Translations under genes and position numbers: made by a program
The notes under the pieces: generated by a model
The model's input: only the letters and a program-made list of their open reading frames with translations
Databases searched by the model: none
What the model was told of the DNA's origin: nothing
Source: Dichotomocladium elegans
Lineage: Eukaryota > Mucoromycota > Mucoromycetes > Mucorales > Lichtheimiaceae
Assembly: GCA_025716815.1 (NCBI GenBank)
Contig: JAIXMN010000008.1
Location: forward strand, 930,001-994,000
Reading direction: 5' to 3'
Length of the DNA stretch: 64,000 bases
Shown here: positions 59,282 through 64,000 of the stretch, piece after piece
How the letters are laid out: every line of letters starts with the position of its first letter
Numbering within the stretch: the first letter of the stretch is position 1

Positions 59282-60370
59282 ATGTTCCTGGGCTCGCGCC
59301 GATTCTGGGTATCCGCATATACGCATGGGATTGTTGCACGAACACAATGTGCTAAAGAAGAAGCGCGGTTTCTCCGTTGCAGCAGTGGCAGCGCTGTTTT
59401 CCTCCAACAATGTGCTTTGTACCGCAGGTTTTCTCTGGAGGAGACGCAGGAGGTGTTCCGCCTGGTCAGCCGACATGGGAAGAATTGGGGGTACATTGGC
59501 TACATGCTCAACCGGCCGAGCATGTCTGTCCGGCAAGCGTACGAACGAAAAGCGCATCCAACCTTTTACAGAGCATGGACGCCGGAGGAGATCGCAAAGC
59601 TCAAGGAACTCGTGCTGGCACATGGCGACGATTGGGAAACCATTCGCGCCAACATGCCCTACGATCGCCCAATGAACGTCCTCAAAACGAAATGGCGCGA
59701 AAAGGTCAATCCCGATATCCATCACGGCCGATTTACTCCAGACGAACTGAAACGGCTTGAGCAAGCCGTCTCCACGTTTGGCAACGACTGGAAAAGGATC
59801 GCAGCCCATGTTGAGCATCGCACACCCAAGCAATGCAACTCTGCATGGAAGACGTTGACACAAATTGAGCGGAATGCAAGTATGTACCTGATTTACCTCT
59901 CTCTACGTCAGAGAAAAAGGAATTGATAATTCGCCGTCTTAGGTACCCGCTACTCGCGATTCACGCCCGAGGAAGACCAGGCGATCATTGACGCGGTACA
60001 AAAGCACGGTGCTCAGAATTTCCAGACCATCTGCGACGCAATAAAGAGTCCGCGATGGCCGTCAGTGCTCAGAGACCGGTACTTTGATTATTTAGACCCG
60101 ACCATTGACCGGTCCCCGTGGACGGACGAAGAGGAAAAGCAGGCCTATGAACTCTACCAGCAATTCGGCAGACGGGCAGGAAGAGTCAAGAAATACCTCG
60201 GATCCAGACGCAGTCGAAGAGACATTGAGACCCATTGCCGTTTGTATGAAAAGAAAAAACGAAAAGAATCGGTCAAACCAGCGGGGTCAACACCATCGCC
60301 CGCTCCCCCTTGCTGCAAACCCACCACCACCACCACCACCGATCTCCCTGGCATTGATATTAAAGAATGA
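59282..60370 (+). CDS. Protein with five Myb/SANT repeats
   Basis: Exons 59282-59879 and 59943-60370 give 341 residues. Five consecutive Myb-type repeats are visible: RRFSLEETQEVFRLV, RAWTPEEIAKLKELV, GRFTPDELKRLEQAV, SRFTPEEDQAIIDAV and SPWTDEEEKQAYELY. Each has the spaced aromatic residues of a helix-turn-helix repeat. The tail is basic, then threonine/proline-rich with a CCACC microsatellite. Several repeats in series recall SNAPC4-type or REB1-type DNA binders, but I cannot choose. The start ATG is the first after the upstream stop-free stretch that fits a normal leader; the frame is open further upstream without protein-like sequence. It diverges from the membrane-protein gene by 275 bases. 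Confidence 0.8.
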
Positions 60371-61026
60371 TCGCACCCTCTCCAAACTTGAGAGCCACTC
60401 AAAGTATTTTGAAATGTCTTGGTCTCGGAACACTGCATTCCCTGACGCCATTCGCACCATGAGTCCGAGATGATCAAACAAAAAGATCCAACCCTCACAG
60501 CTCACACATAAATTGTCAAATGGGTCATCGCGTTATCAATCGAAAGGCGACATGTGGCACATATCATTCCCTTCGCCTTAATTACATTGCTCTTCTCTAT
60601 ATAGCCGCATTGAGGTTCATATCTGCGTCTGTCCGTCATTCCTTGACAAAGTGGCTAATACTGCGAAGTGTCTTTCTTTGTCGCGGCTCTTATGGAAACT
60701 TGTTGCATGAAATAGGGCAGGTTACAAATGTAAATGTTTATGCAAGATGACATCGCATGCACACAGTAGTTTAGTATTTAGGATATTTTTATTTTGGGAA
60801 AATAAGTACTGCGGCTAAAACGATTTCTCGAACGGTGAGCTTTTTATCGCTCAACAGGATTCTCACTTTTTGTAGTTACTTTATTATTCCGTGCCCTACG
60901 AACACAGTTGTGAGCCAATAATTGCGCTTTTTCTTTTCAGTGCTATTAACGTCATGAGCCGTAAAAATCACATTTCGTTTTTCTTTTGTTAAAATTGAAA
61001 AAAAAAACCAACAGTACTTGAGAAAT
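60371..61026. other. Convergent intergenic region
   Basis: 656 bases between convergent Myb and KH genes. No gene is seen. Confidence 0.5.
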
Positions 61027-62848
61027 CTATTGTGGCGGAGGGGGAGGCGGCACTGCGTGGTAGGACTGGTCTCCGGAATTAGGAGCTGGAGCTGGAGGTG
61101 ACGATGGTTGTTGCGGTGGTTGAGGTGGTTGCTGGTAATCGGCTGTGGCGGCTGGCTGGGCTCCAGCTGCAGTTGCACTACTGTAATAATAATTATAGTA
61201 GTTCGGATCATATTGATACTGCCCGTAATATTGGTAATATTGGTTGTAGTCATATCCTGCTCCATAAGCCTGCGAATCCGCCGGAGCGGGATTCGGAGGT
61301 GTGCCTAGAGGAGCAGACGACACCGCACCCTCGCCTTCAAGAGATTTCGCTGCCGTTGGCGACACAGCTGCGTTTGGATCAGAAGCCGAAGAGTCTGAAG
61401 GCGGGGGCGGAGGAGGACCACTTTGAACACCTTCCTGCCCAGGGTGACCGCCTTGTTGACCGTAGTAGTTATTGTAGCCCTGCATCCACCACATCTGCAT
61501 CAGCAAACAGATGATGCTAAAACACATTCATATTCCTCTACTCACCTGATGGTGATAACTTCGGTGATAACCACCACGTCCATAATAACCATATCCAGGA
61601 GATGGTCTCTGTGCACGCTCATAATCTGCCTTCACAGTTTTGATCAAATCTTTCGTCAACTCAACTGCCTTCTGTAAGCCATCTTCTCGTGTGCAGCTAA
61701 TGGACATCCCAATGTTAGCTAACGAGGGTATCATATGGAGAGGGATACTTACGTGACGTGCACATGCAAGTCTTCTTCTGCCTCTTGACCTGTACTGCTC
61801 TCATAGAAGCCAGATCCCCTGCCCTTCAGCTGCACGCGAGTTCCCGTTTCATTCTGAATATGCTTGACGTAAGCACCCTGAGGACCTACAATCTTGGCTC
61901 GTAAATTGAAGTGGGGTGTGCTCTCTAGACCGATGAAGATCTTTTCTTCGTAGATTCGACGCTATAATAGCATACTGAGCAAAAGAAAGAAAAAACTCAT
62001 GTTATCTATAGCTAACACGAATTGTACCTCGAATTTTGGTTCACGACGTTCGAAAGGTGGAGGTGCAGCCGCAGGTGTCTGAGCATTCTCGATGAGATCT
62101 TCAATTATGGCAACAGCTTTATCAAGAGACTCCTGGGATGATGCGGACACATGCAGGTACAACGGTGGCTCGCTCTCCGTCGCAAGCGACGTGTCCGGAT
62201 AAAATTTGCCTCGCGTTGTTACATCTGTGAACAGGATATTATACGTGAGGCTCGGAAAAGAACGCATGTCATCTTCGTCCAGCTGTACGGTTCATTTACC
62301 TGCACCTGTATCGCGCTGGATCTGAGCTTGCGTTGCTCCGCGCGTGACCATGTATCGATTTCTCAAGTCGTTGATAGGAATGTTTTTTACGAAGGCACCG
62401 TCACCCTTGCCGCCTGTGTGAGCAGTGGAGGAGTGATCAGAAGAGGTCGTGGAAGGTGCATTAATATTATTATTGTTGCCACGTGCCCCAGGCGCTGTGT
62501 CCTTGAGTCCTTTCTGCGCAAGGATAGCCTGAATCTTAGCTGCGGCGGCATCTATTGAAAAAGAAGCTAGAATAAGCAACAATCGTAATCGAATGACGTA
62601 AAAGCACCTCACGAGAAGAGAACAGCATACCTAATGCACTCTTTCCAGCATCGTCTTTAGCACTTTCCGTCTTGCTAGAAAATTCATCGGTGGTTTTGGT
62701 GATTTTACTGGCGCTATCAAGGTGGGTCTTCCCTTGATCGTCCAAATCCCATTTGCGTTTTCTAAAATTGCGGGAGTCATGAGTCCACATGATCGATTAT
62801 GGATTGCTTTTTAGTGAATTACTTGTTTGTCGAAGCGTCAGTGGCCAT
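61027..62848 (-). CDS. KHDC4/BLOM7-like KH-domain RNA-binding protein
   Basis: Minus-strand exons 62848-62823, 62761-62631, 62551-62300, 62224-62028, 61961-61753, 61696-61546 and 61494-61027 give 477 residues. Compared with the animal protein, the order is a nuclear-type basic start (KKRKWDLDD), DAAAAKIQAILAQKG, a first KH-like part (RYMVTRGATQAQIQ and TTRGKFYPD) and a second KH part (KIFIGLESTPHFNLRAKIVG and QNETGTRVQLKGRGSGF). The C-terminus is low-complexity with many Y, Q, P and G residues (YNQYYQYYGQYQY), typical of phase-separating RNA-binding proteins. The animal homologue acts in splicing. Exon 7 has a second in-phase acceptor 15 bases downstream. Confidence 0.85.
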
Positions 62849-63457
62849 GGCAAGGTTTTTATTTTTTAATGGAATAAAAAAGTGTAAAAAAAAAAGCGCT
62901 GGCGCTCTTCATTCTTCCTTAAAAGAACCTTAGCAATTTGTAACTCAGTCATATAGAGCAGGGCTCACACAACAGTGACCGAAGTTGGACATGTAACAGT
63001 GATGAGGTGTACCAAGTAAAGAACCATGCCAGCATTTTTGCTGTTTCATAATGTTGATCGGAGAAGCAACCTGTACAATGCGACTTATAACATCCATTAG
63101 GAACTATGACTGATTCTCTACAATTAGGAATATAAAGGTCAAAAACAAGGGACCGGTTGAAAATAAAGTGTAAAGCAGTCAAATTATCCAACGGCAAGCT
63201 ACATGCAATGTAGATGAGTTGGACACCATGACTCAAAATATGATCGGACACTATGATCCTCATTCATCAGTTTCTGAGTGACGAGGTATACTACACAAAC
63301 ATGGACCATATACTCTTTACACTAAACAGTTTCGGTGAAGTACATTTTATGTATATTATGACAAAGAAAAAGCGAACACTCTTTTTCCTTACAACCCTCA
63401 AACTCTATGATATGATTCTAAAATCGGGCAGTTTTTACGATGTTATGGTGAAAAGAC
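62849..63457. other. Intergenic, between KH gene start and carrier gene end
   Basis: AT-rich, with no supported gene. It should hold the KH gene promoter and the carrier 3' UTR. Confidence 0.5.
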
Positions 63458-64000
63458 TTAGAACTTCTTGCCAAAGAGCCACATCTGGAGGTAATCGTAG
63501 CCAGACAAGACACCAGCACCAGCGATGGCACGGAGAATGTTGGCACCAGCACCCTTGAAGAGAGACTTGGTACCCTCCTTGGCAACGATCTCACGGAAAG
63601 CGTGGAGCGAGGAGTCGTACTTGACGGCAGCACCGGAGGTCATCATCATGCGACGACGGACGGTATCAATGGGGTACGAAGCCAAACCAGCACCAGTGGT
63701 AACAGCCCAGCCAAGCAAGAAGGTGGCCAAGAAGTTCTTCTGGAGGCTCTCGGGAAGAGCGGGCTTGAGGGAGTCGTACATACCGAAGTAGAGACCGCGG
63801 TAGACGACGATACCAACGCAGGAGATGGTGAAACCACGGTAGAGACCGGCAATACCGTCGGAGGCCAAGGTCTTGCGGTAGACATCGATAAGACCGTTGA
63901 ACTGGCGCTCTCCGCCACCCTTGGAGGCCTTGGCATCGTTGGCAAGACGAGTACGGGCGTAGTCAAGGGAGTAGACGAAGAAGAGCGACGAGGCACCAGC
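63458..64000 (-). CDS. AAC: Mitochondrial ADP/ATP carrier, 5' end outside the window
   Basis: Exchanges cytosolic ADP for matrix ATP across the inner mitochondrial membrane. The visible part is 180 codons, covering the end of repeat 1 and all of repeats 2 and 3 of the three-repeat carrier fold. It contains the nucleotide carrier signature RRRMMM after PIDTV, the loop [21 protein letters not shown] and the end [11 protein letters not shown]. Codons are heavily biased to C-ending ones, unlike the neighbouring genes, which fits very high expression. The start and the first helices lie past position 64000. Confidence 0.96.
   Translation of the reverse strand, partial: AGASSLFFVYSLDYARTRLANDAKASKGGGERQFNGLIDVYRKTLASDGIAGLYRGFTISCVGIVVYRGLYFGMYDSLKPALPESLQKNFLATFLLGWAVTTGAGLASYPIDTVRRRMMMTSGAAVKYDSSLHAFREIVAKEGTKSLFKGAGANILRAIAGAGVLSGYDYLQMWLFGKKF

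Noticed and set aside
1..64000. tRNA or rRNA genes
   Set aside because: No convincing A and B box pair or rRNA segment was found by eye. A dedicated scan could still find one.

Overview
The window is nuclear DNA of a filamentous fungus, most likely Mucoromycota (Mucorales-like). The evidence is short GT-AG introns of about 50-110 bases, a fungal Zn2Cys6 gluconeogenesis-type regulator, a CSL transcription factor, a fungal SUMO E1 subunit and ADP/ATP carrier, a GGPP synthase, and Fanzor and IS630/Tc1 relics of a kind I associate with Mucorales. The species is not identified.

Layout: 0-23 kb is transposon and repeat territory. It holds a solo LTR (141-505), an IS630/Tc1 relic (1.2-2.7 kb), a decayed Fanzor (eukaryotic TnpB-like) gene (4.0-6.0 kb, minus), a LINE fragment (7.3-8.1 kb), a dead chromodomain Ty3/gypsy element (8.47-14.16 kb, minus), a CACTA/Tnp2-like fragment (14.5-15.3 kb) and a 1.7-1.85 kb tandem duplication (17.76-21.53 kb). 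That duplication carries an inner array of 66-base exon-like blocks separated by 55-base intron-like spacers. 23.3-29.6 kb is a clean gene island with eIF5B and an ERT1/AcuK-like Zn2Cys6 regulator. 30-45.5 kb is again repeat-rich: three families of IS630/Tc1 relics, a second Fanzor fragment, an intact eight-exon gene of an uncharacterised family (34.7-36.7 kb), and a 12-copy, 379-base satellite with higher-order structure (39.98-44.5 kb).

From 45.7 kb to the right edge the DNA is mostly ordinary genes: a DUF4504/C1orf74-like gene, a CCHC-knuckle exon, GGPP synthase (minus) divergent from UBA2 (plus), a CSL factor, a signal-peptide membrane protein, a five-repeat Myb/SANT protein, a KHDC4-like KH protein and the 5'-truncated ADP/ATP carrier. 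The genes do not form one pathway. They cover translation initiation, carbon-source regulation, isoprenoid synthesis, SUMO conjugation, transcription, RNA binding and mitochondrial nucleotide exchange.

Gene models for eIF5B, the Zn2Cys6 regulator, DUF4504, GGPP synthase, UBA2, CSL, Myb and KH proteins, and the 34.7 kb gene, were built by hand. In each the exon lengths sum to a multiple of three. All family assignments are from recognition of motifs, not from a database search.
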